From Ptiloglossa arizonensis (taxonomy: Eukaryota; Arthropoda; Insecta; Hymenoptera; Colletidae), in the NCBI RefSeq assembly GCF_051014685.1, contig NC_135059.1, positions 1,984,001 to 2,048,000 on the forward strand: a stretch of DNA of 64,000 bases, written 5' to 3'. Both the position numbers and the translations under genes were made by a program. Positions 12,343-23,420 of the stretch are shown here, one piece after another; within the stretch, counting starts at the first letter, position 1, and every line of letters begins with the position of its first letter. A model generated the notes under the pieces. The model was not told where the DNA came from. It was given only the letters and a program-made list of their open reading frames with translations, and ran no database searches.

Positions 12343-12964
12343 GGCTCGGCCATGACCAACATAGCCAGAAAAATAAGTCGAATTTCATGTGTAAGAAGTG
12401 GGGGACACAGTTCTGCGGAGTGAAAGATGTAACGGGTGTTCTTATTGTATCGGTACATCAGATACAAGGTATGACAGTATACCTAATTACAATACAATAG
12501 GAACACCCGTTACTTCTCTCGGGCCAGTATTAACTTTCCTACGGCTTTGACATGCGGTTTGTATAATATGTCACGACTAGCACAGTCGGAACAGTAAGTC
12601 GAATCTCGTGTATAAAGAGTGAGAGAAGTAACGGGTGTACCTATTTCATCGTTATACCAGATACAAGGTGTATCCAATTGCAATACACTAAAAAACACCC
12701 GTTGTTTCTCCCACCCTGCTCGTGCTGCCTGTCCCTTACACATGAGATTAAGAAACAATGGGTGCTCCTATTGTATTGTACTTAGATATACCGTTATACT
12801 TTATATTCAATATACCGATAAAATAGGTACACCCGTTACCTCTTCCACTTTGCCACACGATGCTCCTCCACTCCTTACGCACAAGATTCGACTTACTTTT
12901 CCGACTACGTTAGTCATGACGAACAAACCACGCGTCAAAGCTGTAGGAAAGTTAATACTGGCCC
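12343..12964. repeat. Multi-hairpin inverted-repeat cluster (MITE-like)
   Basis: The motif GTAACGGGTGT(T/A)CCTATT and its reverse complement alternate along the region: forward near 12430, reverse 12497-12515, forward 12635, reverse 12697, forward 12765 and reverse 12820-12842. The outer part, 12521-12964, is a 444-bp unit whose ends are long inverse repeats: GGGCCAGTATTAACTTTCCT at the left and its complement ending GTTAATACTGGCCC at the right, with arms of about 125-145 bp. The 12343-12520 segment is a related partial copy. No transposase is present. Transcripts across it could fold into long hairpins. Confidence 0.88.
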
Positions 12965-13020
12965 CGTTCTTACGATGTTCTTATTTTCACCGCGCTTTTT
13001 CCTCGCAGTCGCCGTCGTCG

Positions 13021-13052
<32 letters not shown>

Positions 13053-15205
13053 GTAACGCTAAGGATAATTTATGTAATTCATTCCACTAATATTGGCGAA
13101 CCGTGTCGTAAAGCGTCCGCATAACCAATTTGGCACTAAAGACCTCGGCACGAGGGCCCTTTAAGGCCCCCCTCGCGGTGGGCAGTGCCATAACATTACG
13201 GGTTACGAGTCTCTCCGTGCACCACCGACTCCCTTGTCCTTCGTGGTCATCTTCTTCGTCGTCTTCGTCGTCGTCTTCGTCGTCGTCGTTTCTCCTCGTC
13301 CTTCTTTTTCTCCCGATTCCCTGCCTTCCTGGCCCCCTTTTCCAATCTTCTTGCGCCTCTTTTTCTCCCTACCGGCCCATGGAGTCAGGTGGAGAAGCTG
13401 TGCGCGCCCGATGGTGGATGATATTAGCATGGTAACTGGGGGCCCCAGCGGGCGCCTTATTAAATTTGTACCATAAGCAATATCGCGATGCGGCCCAGGG
13501 CCGTTTCAATTTGCCAGCTTGGAAATTTAAGACTCGACCGTGGTTCGTGCACCCGTCTTACCGATGCTACCAGTGACAGGATTTCGTTAACCGGTGCATC
13601 GATTCTTCCGCGACTTCCAAGTGGAGTTGGAAAAAATTACCATTAGGGAGAAAGATAAAGTTCGCTCGTAATCGTGAACAAAAATCGAGAACACGATCCT
13701 CCGTTAACATCTATACCGATCGCGAAGGATGCACACCGAGAGAAAGGAACGATATTAACGTCAGTTTAGAAATCCGTAAATTAACAAACGATTCTCTGTT
13801 CTCTGTTCATAGATTATCTCTTACCGATCTAACCGTAGAAAGATAGAAGAATTTTAGTCAATTTTACTCATTTTTATTGCGTTTCGAAGATACGGAACGC
13901 ATCAATTTCTTCGTTATCAATGAAATTCATTACGTCTCAAATACGAACACGGTCAATTTCGTACCTCAGCTTAGAAAAGGACTCCAGCACGAGCCAGCTT
14001 TTAAAATCACCACCGCACAGTGTTGCGCAAATACGATTCGAGTTCAGTTTCGATGAACGAAACAAGTTTCGGTAAGTGCGAACGAAATGGATTGAAAAAA
14101 TAATAATCGCTTCTCAAGCTAAACACCAAGTCCTCCGCGCTGGTCTTTCCCTCCAAACACTGTCCAGGCTCTGTTTGGCGTTGAACCGGGAGTAGTTTGG
14201 AAAGAAGTCGACTTCTTATCCGGAGGATACGCGAAAAAATCGAACCGTTCGTAGACTCGTGCCTCTTTGGCGGATAAGTCGAAACGCTAGACGCGAATCT
14301 CGCGGAAGAGGCCTCTTTATGGACGAAACTCGTGGTAAACAATGCCTCGTCCCGCCACAAATCTCGTTTCGCTTCGCGCGGGAAGCAAGCTTGGCGATTC
14401 TTTTAATTGCGCCGCAACTAGCTATGTGGAACACGTAAATTGGAGAGGTCTCAGGGGGCCTCGCGACTCTAATTTCAGCCTCGCGACCGAGGTTCGTGAA
14501 TCCACATATTAGCCGCTTTATCGCATTCCGGGAATTAAATATCTTTCCGTGGATACGATACTGTAGGCTACTTTACTACCGTACGAGGTGCGCACCTAAC
14601 GCGCGGACGACCACGGTGTGTTGCAGAATCCTCGGAATTACCGCTAACTCGGCTCGCAGCGTTACACGCCGATCGGTGTGTATTCGTGGATTCTTTCTGG
14701 TAGGCAGTAGTTACGAAGCCGATAATGATTTCAGAAATTAATGGCGTTGAACTGGATTACCCGAACCGCGCCGTGTCTATTAAAGCGCGCCGAATACCAG
14801 AACGTGGAACTACCACGGTTTACCGAAGCACGTCGGAGACAAATTGGGTAACTCGTTGATCGATCGCGTTGCACACGGTTCGCGAAAAAGCACGCGGGAC
14901 CTGGTAATTAAGGATCGTGGTGGTGGCGGAGGAGGATTCCATGAGAAATTAATCCGACGGGGAAAGAGTTGATCGAACGAAGATGGGAAACGTTGGTTCG
15001 TGTCAGGGGGTTCTCGAGCAGGTCGGGTTAATTCGATTCGTCGACGTCGAGAGTTCGACGTGTATTCGTGTTTAGATTCATCATCGGGGACAATAGCGCG
15101 TATGCGTGTGCCTACGCGCGGTGACGCGTTCACGGGAGAGCGAGAAGACAGAAAAAAAACGAACGAAATGAAATGACATAATAAGACGCTTGTGCCAACG
15201 GCACC
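12965..15205. other. Upstream flank of the 15.2-kb gene, with microsatellites
   Basis: Contains a (TCG)n run at 13010-13054 and an impure TCG/TCT run at 13249-13290. Frames across them are repeat products. A 117-codon minus-strand frame at 14007-14360 lacks any further support. The last hundred bases before the ATG at 15206 are A-rich (GAAAAAAAACGAACGAAATG-type) and could be 5' untranslated sequence; I see no clear TATA box. Confidence 0.45.
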
Positions 15206-17123
15206 ATGGCGCTAATGATTACAAATGGCCGGACCGATGTACTTGTGCCGACCAAAAGGACAAGCCGAGTGATCGATCGCTTCCCCCAATATCGCTTGAT
15301 TCGATTTGGGACCCATTCGGCCCGCCGCCGAATTCTTGGGCGACTTTCTTGTCGTGGTGTACAGACTCGCCGGACGATCGAAGAATGTGCGCTTCGATAT
15401 GATTATTTCGAGTCCTTAACCTGCAAAGGCTACGACAGCAAGAAGCTCCGAACTCGACGAAAACACCGCTCGGATATATTAGGAGATCGCATTGGTGAGA
15501 GTAGCTCTTCTTCGAAGTGCGTCGCGACGCGACGTGTACCATTTAATTGTACGCGTCGCGAGCGCGTATTACGAAATCGTCGAACCTAACCAATATTTCC
15601 AACTGACATTGTGACGTTACGCGCGATAACCTGTTTCCGTATTTACCAGCGGAGATCGTACGCGTCGAGATGTCCACGAACGTGGAGACGACGTACACGT
15701 ACAAGAAAACGGCACGGGTGAACATCTCGAAATCTTTGAGCATAATCAAGACTTGGAATATTCTCGGGCCGATCGTCGCCGAACAAATCGTTGGCCGACA
15801 ATACACGCACGTACCTTATCTGATCGACACGGACGCTTACAAGCTCGGTCATATATTCGTCCAGCAACCCACCGAAGTGATTGTTTCGAAATAATTACGC
15901 AAAAAGAGATGCTCGAGAACGAATAATTACTCCTTCCTCGCGACTGAACGCAAATTCGATCGAACGGTTTGTCGTTTCTCCGTAGACCGGTCGAAACGAA
16001 GACGTTGTTCGAATTTGCCCTCGATCGCCACGAAGGATCGATTATTCCCAACCTTTTTCCATCGATCTCGTCTAACCATGTTCGACACCGACCTTAGGTA
16101 CAATGCTTCTGCGCTGCGCCGATGCACAAAGTTCTTGGTCCTATTCGTGACTTCGTCGAGCACGAAAAGGTCGACGCCAAATGGTTAAATCCGGATCTCA
16201 ACGCTATAAAATCGACCGATGATTACGTGAATTTTCTAGTAATTGACTCTCGGTTCTACGGGGTGTAAAAGAATCGAGCGATCGGGTTGCTAATTGAAAC
16301 TCGAACTCGATTCGCTTTTTGTCGGACGATCGACACCATTTTTGCACCCGTCGAGTCTGTCCGGATCGACGACGGATTCTTTTTCCCCTGTAGTTCGATG
16401 CACGAAAATAACCGGTGTTTACGATCGACGCGAAAAGAGTTAACAACGATATTGTTGAAAGGTGGAGATTAAAAATGGAGACAATATGTTGATGTTCAGA
16501 GCTTTCGATTATTTCTTCCTGGAGAAGAGGCCAGACATGGCGGTCGATGGACACGTGACCATAGATCGTTCGACCCACGAAGGTATAAGTAACAGTACCT
16601 TTGCACGAATAAGACAAACTCGGGTCAGACTTTCTCCGAATCGAATGAAATTATAGATAATAGCGTCTCGATCGATCCACGTTGTTCACGAGCAGGAATC
16701 TGCCGATACGATGAAACTGCGTATCGTTTTTCTCTTTCCTCGTGGAATATTAAGATTCGTGTTCTTTCTACAGACCTGTCACGGATGGAATGGTTCGGTC
16801 TGATCACCGGAGTGGTCACTGCACACGCATGGGACATGCGTTTACGCAAGGGTCAACGCGAAAGAACATTCTACGTAGGCGAAAAACCGTGCACTATTTT
16901 ATTCAAGTACGAGATATGCAGAATGGACGACAGAGGAGCCGTATACGAAACAGTTAGTTATCCGATGTAAATCGTTCATCGGCGGGAATTAAATTTACGA
17001 TTGATTTTAATACAGTCGAGCGACAAAATGGAATGCAAATGGCTGCCGGTGCAGGAACGAAATCTCGATGTGTTGCCGCTTACAAAATTCGTGAGTCAGA
17101 ACAGCAGACTCGGTCGTGAATAA
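15206..17123 (+). CDS. Six-exon gene, unrecognised ~362-residue protein
   Basis: I do not recognise the family. Proposed exons are 15206-15494, 15650-15876, 16098-16262, 16462-16582, 16774-16952 and 17016-17123, giving 362 codons plus TAA. The start has a strong Kozak context (GGCACCATGG). All junctions keep frame: G/GTGAGA with TTTACCAG; GAA/GTGATT with a CTAAC branch-point-like motif before CTTAG; GGG/GTGTAA with GAAAG; GAAG/GTATAA with TTTCTACAG; ACA/GTTAGT with TTAATACAG. Exon 1 encodes a basic, Arg-rich stretch with only two acidic residues in the first ~50, possibly a targeting sequence. Exons 3-6 read like a soluble protein of balanced composition, with pieces such as VLGPIRDFVEHEKVDAKWLN, NMLMFRAFDYFFLEKRPDMA, EWFGLITGVVTAHAWDMR and MECKWLPVQERNLDVLPL. 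No transmembrane segment is evident. The exon 1 limits and the weak donors of exons 2, 3 and 5 are the least certain parts. An unspliced reading of exon 2 would stop at 15893. Confidence 0.72.
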
Positions 17124-17142
17124 ACGTTCGCGAGATGTTCGC

Positions 17143-17148
17143 AATAAA
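17143..17148 (+). promoter_or_regulatory. Polyadenylation signal AATAAA
   Basis: A canonical AATAAA hexamer lies 20 bp after the proposed stop codon of the 15.2-kb gene and is followed within 30 bp by a T-rich stretch (GTGTTTCGCCTCTTTATT). This position fits a very short 3' untranslated region and supports the gene model. Confidence 0.6.
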
Positions 17149-17996
17149 GTGTTTCGCCTCTTTATTACGTTCTCGCGAAATTCCTCGATGTTTTCTCGAG
17201 CGTAGAGGAATACGTCAAAAATGCGGTATTCGATCGGGTAAAGTTACGAGCAAGTGACGCTGTCGGCGAGAAACGACACATTCGTACGATAAATGCAACT
17301 TCGTAGGCTCGACTCTGACATCTGCTGTAACTTATCCATAAATTACAAGACACTCGCATCTCCGGCTTGGAAAATGCAAATTATATGTGTTTTATTTATT
17401 TACGTACAACGACGCATCTTCGGCTTGGAAAATGCAAATAGATTACTGTATGGACATAATTTTCCGGAGCGATCGCGTTATCTTGCTTTAGAATATTTAC
17501 TTATTTTACTTATTAACTTCCGATGATTTATTATATATAGTTGGTCACTAGGTGGCAGTACTTTGGATTCCAAATCGTTGCGTCGAAAGTTGTCCCACGA
17601 TTTACTCCTCGAGGAAACGATGTTATCGACGGAAAATCGATAGTGCGCGCCAAACGTAACGATATACAGTAGTGCACACTTAACCCAAGCACTTTTTACA
17701 AGCTTAATTGACGCAGAATTATCCCCACCTCTTCCTGGAACTGCTTCGGTGGAGCGAGTTTGCGTTAGGAACTTTTCTTCTTTTTATTTCGCTCGTACTC
17801 GATACTTTTCGCTCTTGTCTTTGACGAGCTCGAGGAGCCCGCGAACGCGAGGAGATAAAATACAATTCTCGGAACACCTACCTCCACGGATAATCGACGC
17901 GTCACGGTGCCGAACGTGCGTCAGTTAACTCATTTGCATCGTTAGAGTATATATATACGCGCAGTTTTCCCGACCATTATCACCGGAACGTGTATA
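17149..17996. other. Non-coding stretch downstream of the gene
   Basis: No second gene seen. CTTCGGCTTGGAAAATGCAAAT-like sequence occurs twice (near 17361 and 17420), a small local duplication. TACAGTAGTGCACACTTAACC near 17668 resembles a Tc1-type element end but has no identified partner. Confidence 0.4.
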
Positions 17997-18226
17997 CAGC
18001 AGCGGTGGCAAAAATTACACCACGTTGAAACTGTCGATATTTTCAGTTTAACCCCTACACGAACGGTAATCGTCCGTATTATTGGACATTCAATTTTTAA
18101 TTTACATTACAAGAAACTCAATCTGTCGCAACGAGACAATTTACCGCGACTACTACGTTTCCAATGTATCCACGTATTCGATTTATGTACTTTTATAACC
18201 CGGTACAGTTTCTATGGCCACTACTG
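17997..18226. mobile_element. Probable Tc1-like miniature element
   Basis: The left end CAGCAGCGGTGGCAAAAATT and the inverse of the right end (CAGTAGTGGCCATAGAAACT) are imperfect inverted repeats, each flanked by TA as expected for the Tc1/mariner superfamily. At 230 bp it has no coding capacity. The terminal match is short and imperfect, so the call is tentative. Confidence 0.4.
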
Positions 18227-18443
18227 TATATCCGCATTCGCATTCCGAGCGAATAATAGCGGCCGAGAACAGGATAACAGGGTAAATTGAGTTTTGCAAA
18301 TTTTCCATTTCACGTTCAAAGAATTCCTCCTATTCGTTGCTAAAATTCACAGTCACGTATACCATGCCCGTATTTTCTACCCAAAAAAGAGGATAAAAAA
18401 CCACATATATACCTACACCTATTTTTTCTTTATTTTCAACCTT

Positions 18444-18606
18444 TAAAAATCCTCGAAATATTAACTATCGAATTTGCAAAGCTTCTCGAAATATTTGTCG
18501 TTAGATTCGATAAACAGAAATTCGAGGATATCGTTGCTTTTATCCTTCCAAAATCCTCGAAATACTAAGTATCGAATATGCAAAGCTTCTTAAAACACTT
18601 GTACTT
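18444..18606. repeat. Two-copy duplication, ~105-bp period
   Basis: AAAATCCTCGAAATA..AA(C/G)TATCGAAT(T/A)TGCAAAGCTTCT occurs at about 18445 and 18550. The copies are diverged and not coding. Confidence 0.7.
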
Positions 18607-18699
18607 CGTAAAAACAAAATTTGACGTTTCCTCACTATCCATTCTTTCCTACGATGCAAACTTTCCTCGAGTACGTACCAGCGTGCGCTTCGTAACCGC

Positions 18700-19240
18700 G
18701 CGAAAGCACGAAAGTTTCTCGACGTCTCCGCTCGGTTCCGCGGGACGCTCGAGCGGCGACGTACGCTCGCGAAGAGGGCGTCGCGTCGCGTCGCGTCTCG
18801 TCGCATCGCGACGAGCGGGCGAGCGGGCGGTGGGCCGTGTCGGCGATGACACCGAGGCGAACACAGCCAGATACAGCTGCTGCATGATTTATACTTATTT
18901 CCGCGGAGGGAGCCGAAGTGGGTACCGCTCGGTCGGTTGGCGTGTATGCGAGCACCGCGTTGTGCGGTGCGGCACGCTTCTTCGTTGTTCACCCAAGGCA
19001 GATCGTGTCCCGTGATACGAGGCGGGATCGAGCGGACGCGTGCTCGCTCGCGCGACTCGCCGCGCGCATCGCGCATGAATTATTGCGGAGATCGGCGAAC
19101 CGCGCAAAATTCAATAAAGTTATTTCGCCCGCGCGGACGCGAAAGGCAGGCGAGCGAGTCGGGGGCGGCGCGCGATCGCGGCAAGGATTGAATTATCGGC
19201 GTTAAATTTCACGTTTTACGCGCGCGGCGCCGTTCGCCGG
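18700..19240. other. GC-rich CpG-dense stretch
   Basis: A clearly GC-richer block with dense CpG, including a (GCGTC)n-like run near 18776-18800 and GAGCGGGC repeats. All frames stay open for long distances with Arg-rich translations, so I do not call a gene. It could be a CpG-island-like promoter or an untranslated first exon of a gene outside the visible evidence; this is inference. Confidence 0.4.
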
Positions 19241-19323
19241 GTACTTGTCAGCGGCGTCCGATGGAGACATTATAAATGTTAATTGCACGAATTGCACAGT
19301 TATCGCGAGCTCTCCATTCTCCC

Positions 19324-19348
19324 CCTCTCTCTCTCTCTCTCTCTCCTT
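19324..19348. repeat. (CT)n microsatellite
   Basis: A run of CT dinucleotides of about 25 bp. Confidence 0.9.
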
Positions 19349-22300
19349 CTCTGTCTCTGTTTGGTATTCGCAGCGGTGTTTCGGCGTTCTCGAGCGAGCA
19401 TTTCCGAGCTTCTACGGCCCGCTCTCGTATTCCTCTTTTCCCTGGACTCCCAATGGCATCCGCAGCGACGCGGTTCGGTCGGTGTCTTTCTCTCGTAAAC
19501 TTTCTCCCTCTCCGCGGACCGCGAGAGGTTGCATTTGCATCTCAATCTCGCCGTTGATTTAGCAGTCCTCCGGGGCCATCGGTCTTGCCGCGGGAAAGGT
19601 CGACTTTAGTATTTTTAGATTAGCCAGCCGCGATATACAGCTCCGCGTCGGGCAGTTTTTCAAGGTGGCCAGCGATCCAGGAAGGGTAGGGTGGGACGCG
19701 AGACGCGGGACTTGTGAGGGGAGGGGAGGGGGTAGGAGAGGACGGGCCAAAGGTAGACGAGTAAAAGGTGGTGCCGGAGGTGGAGGATTCTCTTAAAGAA
19801 AAGAAGGTCGCGGTGGTGTTCGAGCGGCTTTAAATTAACCGGAGGAGATGGGTCGGCAGCAGGAACCAGGAAAAGGCCGCGAAGGAGGTCGACTTTTGTC
19901 CTTGAAACGTACGACCGTACGTCGGTCAGGGTGGGTGCGTTATGGGTCGTCGAACTTTTTCGTAATGCACGCGTTCCTTGCGCAGATCCTTTTACCGGGC
20001 GCGTTTTATACGCCCGGATCGAGGACAAATCTTTCGTCGTAAATACGTTCGGGTAGCCGAGCCCGATACGAACGGGGCCGCATTGTAATATCCGCGAGCG
20101 TGGTTAACGCTGCGCAGCGCAGCGCAGCGCACCGCGGCGCACGCCACGTTTCAGTTTCATAAATACAACACTGTCCCATTATTTCGCTTTATGCCGCGGG
20201 CCCGTGAAATATTTCACCGCCAATCCCGTAAATTGATAAGACATTGTGCCGTAGCACCGGTGACGCAACACGTCGAATTTCCCGTTAATTCTCGTTGCGC
20301 GCGAAAGGGCAGCCGATCACCGAGTCGCAACAGTAAAACGACGATTATTATGGCGTTGATCCTGCGTCGCGCTCCCGCTGGAACATCGACGCGGCACTAT
20401 ATCATCCGACGAGTTAACGTTTTACGTCGACCCACCTGCCGCCATCTTAGAACGCGTAAATAAACGTTATCTCGATCTTAATGGATCCGCGAGCGAATGC
20501 GTCTAGACGGTTCCAAGCTACGGCGAACAATTGTTACTATTATCGCGTCGAAAGAAAGAAAGATGCTTGCTCTTGGACGGATATCTCCGGTAACACTGCA
20601 ACGAGTGGGATGAAATATCGTCCGACGAAAGATCGAGCCTTTCGATGTTTAAGGTAAAAACAGGGAGCAACTACGGAAGCAAACTGCCAGCAGCCAAAAG
20701 GGCTACGCGGTGCGCACCGGTGCTTGTCTCGTGTTACGATTTTACGCGTAGGGTGGATCGGACTCGAAAGTAACGACATCCTTTCGGAAGACGAGTTTCT
20801 AAGAACTTTTACCCTTACGAAAAGAAACTCTCCGTACTCCGAGTTTGTGTGTAATATTTACCGTAAATCATCGAAATCGTATATTTTGTCAACAAAATCA
20901 CAAGTCGTACAATCGTACTTGTTTTAGTGTCGCGAATATTTTAGGTTCGTTACAAGTTAAATTAAAAGTATCGATCGGTTGTAACACCGCACGTAATCGA
21001 TGGTAACACAATTTTAACGAAAACATTCGAAATTACTTTTTCGCTCAACTTGCGCGTCTATGATTATTTTGGAATATTTAACTCGCTACTTTTCACTCCA
21101 ATCTGTGAATCTTCACTTGCAATCCTGCGATGCAAGATCGGAACGACGAATGAATTTTTGTAAATAAAAAATTAGAAAAATCTAGGGTGAAAAGAGATTT
21201 TAACTCGAGGAGAACTTTCGAGCTTCGATCGACCTTGCCCGTTTCTGGCTTATTTATCGTTTTGCTTTCATTAATCGTAAATTGTCCTGTCCACGTGCAA
21301 ACAATTATGTCACGTTTAATATTGGATAAACAAAAAATGTAAATATTTACGTCGTAATAATCTATTGTGGAAAATAACCTCGTTGGAATGTCGCGAATGT
21401 AAGACAAGTTTTCAAATTATTTTTATCGCCTTTGGGACGTTTCTCGAAACATTCGATTTTCCTTGTGCAACGTTAGTTCGGTAAAATGGCCTTGAATTGC
21501 AACTTTTATTTATCGTAATCAAGAAAATAAGAATAATTCTTTTAATTAGCACTGTTATAATTAAAATTTAACTACGAGAAACATGTCGAAGTGGTAAAAC
21601 ATTTCGACAGAAGTTTTCCTACAGTTAAATTGAACGATAAAATAGATTATCTCGTTGTCATCGACGATGAAATACACAAGTGGGACAATGTTGGTACTTA
21701 AATAAGATGACAATGTATTATTGGCATCGATGATTTGGAACTCGCTTATAATTATTGTATTTCATCGACCATACATTATAATAGACGATGCTCGTTAACC
21801 CTTTGGCATCGACAGCTATCCGAGTGACGGTCGGAGAAGTTAGGCCCATTCATCGGCAGACGTTTCTCATTGTCGGATGGTCGCGCGACATCATTACCAT
21901 TTCCTCGTTACCTTTGCCTCTTTATTACGAAACGACAGTGTGCAGGGTATCTCGAAATACACGGTACAATCCGAAGGTGGACGATATCTTACGAAAAAGT
22001 AAGTCGAAAAAGCAGTGCAACGAATTTTGTTTCGTACGAGTCTTCGTTTTCGAGACAATCGATCTCGATAAACAGGCGGAGCACGTTGAAATGAAATACC
22101 ACGTTGATATTTAATTTCACTTATTTACCAGTTAATTCTAATTAATTCAATTTCGACTCGTAATTCTTCTAAATACCCGAACAATTGCCTTTTCTAAATT
22201 ATAAAACGTAAATTCAATTTTCAAATCGATTTTCCAGGAAACGAAGGTTCGTACGAAGAAGAAAAAATTATTCTACATTTTCGACTTATTATATCAAGAG

Positions 22301-23380
22301 GAATCACTTATTGTTGCACCGCGTATATTGGGATACAGTATGTCGAAAATGATACAAATGTACCCTATTTTCTACCGAAATAAAGAACAGACCTTGGAGT
22401 AAAAGCAGGAAAAGAAATATTAAACGTCGATAAGTCGATGGAAGAGAAGAGAGGAACGAGCAAAAGGGGCCGCGAATAAAAAAAATTTGCTCGTTGCGTA
22501 GAAATATATACGCGAGAAAGTTGGAATTGCGGTGTACGTGCGAGTGAAGAACGATATTTCGTAAAAAAGTGAATACGTCCCGTGTTTAACGTACATACAG
22601 CGACGGGTGCATCTAGAATGCAGGCTGCAGTTGTTCCGTCCACGCATAGCGCGATTTCCGGTACGAGGGGCGGAAATTGTCATCGCTCGACGCGTGTCGG
22701 CCACGCGACCAGCTTGGTCGAGTCGCTTCGAGCCAGGAAGACTCGTTACCTCTGACAATTGACGTTAATGATACGATCGAGTCACACCACGTAATTGCAC
22801 GATCAATGCCAACGCCTTTAGACGACAATGTTCACCTTGGAACAAGGCCGATGACAAATAGAATTGCTCCAACTCGGACGAGTCATGGCTAAAATTGTTC
22901 TCAATTGTAATCAACGAGGAAGTTTTCCTTCGACGGACACTGGTGGATAAATTGTTTTCAAGAAGAGTGGAAATTTCTATCGCAATTTCTCGGTAATGTA
23001 CCAAACCTTAGTCACAATTATTAAATTTTGTAGCACCATGTCGTCGAGTAATGCACTATACCGTACGCACTCTGGTTTACTTTAATATCTAATCGAGCAC
23101 AACGATGTGCATACGGACGAGATCGCCATAATTAAATTAATCCGTAGATAAACGCGTCTCGGTCTACCGAACACAAAATTTCATTCCATTTTATCGCGAA
23201 TAAAGATTATTTTTTTCGGTATAAAATAATGTCTCCTGTCACATAAGTAGTATACTCGACTCCTTCGATCGGATAAGTCAGGCAATTAAAAAACTAGGTA
23301 ACGTTTATCGCGTAGGGACGTGTTAATTTATCGCAGTAGAAGTCTCCTAAATCTCTGAAAACCTACTTAAGGATCTATAA
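19349..23380. other. Non-coding stretch
   Basis: No supported gene. A GCGCA pentamer run lies at 20110-20137. GC-rich sequence to about 20.5 kb gives way to AT-richer sequence at 20.8-23.4 kb. An 108-codon frame at 21788-22114 has neutral composition but no splice or homology support. A 12-bp inverted repeat (CGATGAAATACA at 21665, complement at 21756) is probably chance. Confidence 0.4.
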
Positions 23381-23420
23381 TAGGTTGTTCGATAAGTTTT
23401 GTCGTTCGATAAAACCTAGT
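23381..23420. mobile_element. Mariner-like MITE reduced to its two ends
   Basis: TAGGTTGTTCGATAAGTTTT is followed within a few bases by GTCGTTCGATAAAACCTAG, which resembles the inverse of the same terminal repeat. This looks like a copy with the whole interior deleted, leaving a near-palindrome. Confidence 0.55.

Noticed and set aside
18540..19205. Several overlapping long frames
   Set aside because: All frames are open because the stretch is CpG-dense; translations are Arg-rich and low in complexity.
21665..21767. 12-bp inverted repeat that could form a hairpin
   Set aside because: The 79-base loop and short stem are compatible with chance in 64 kb.
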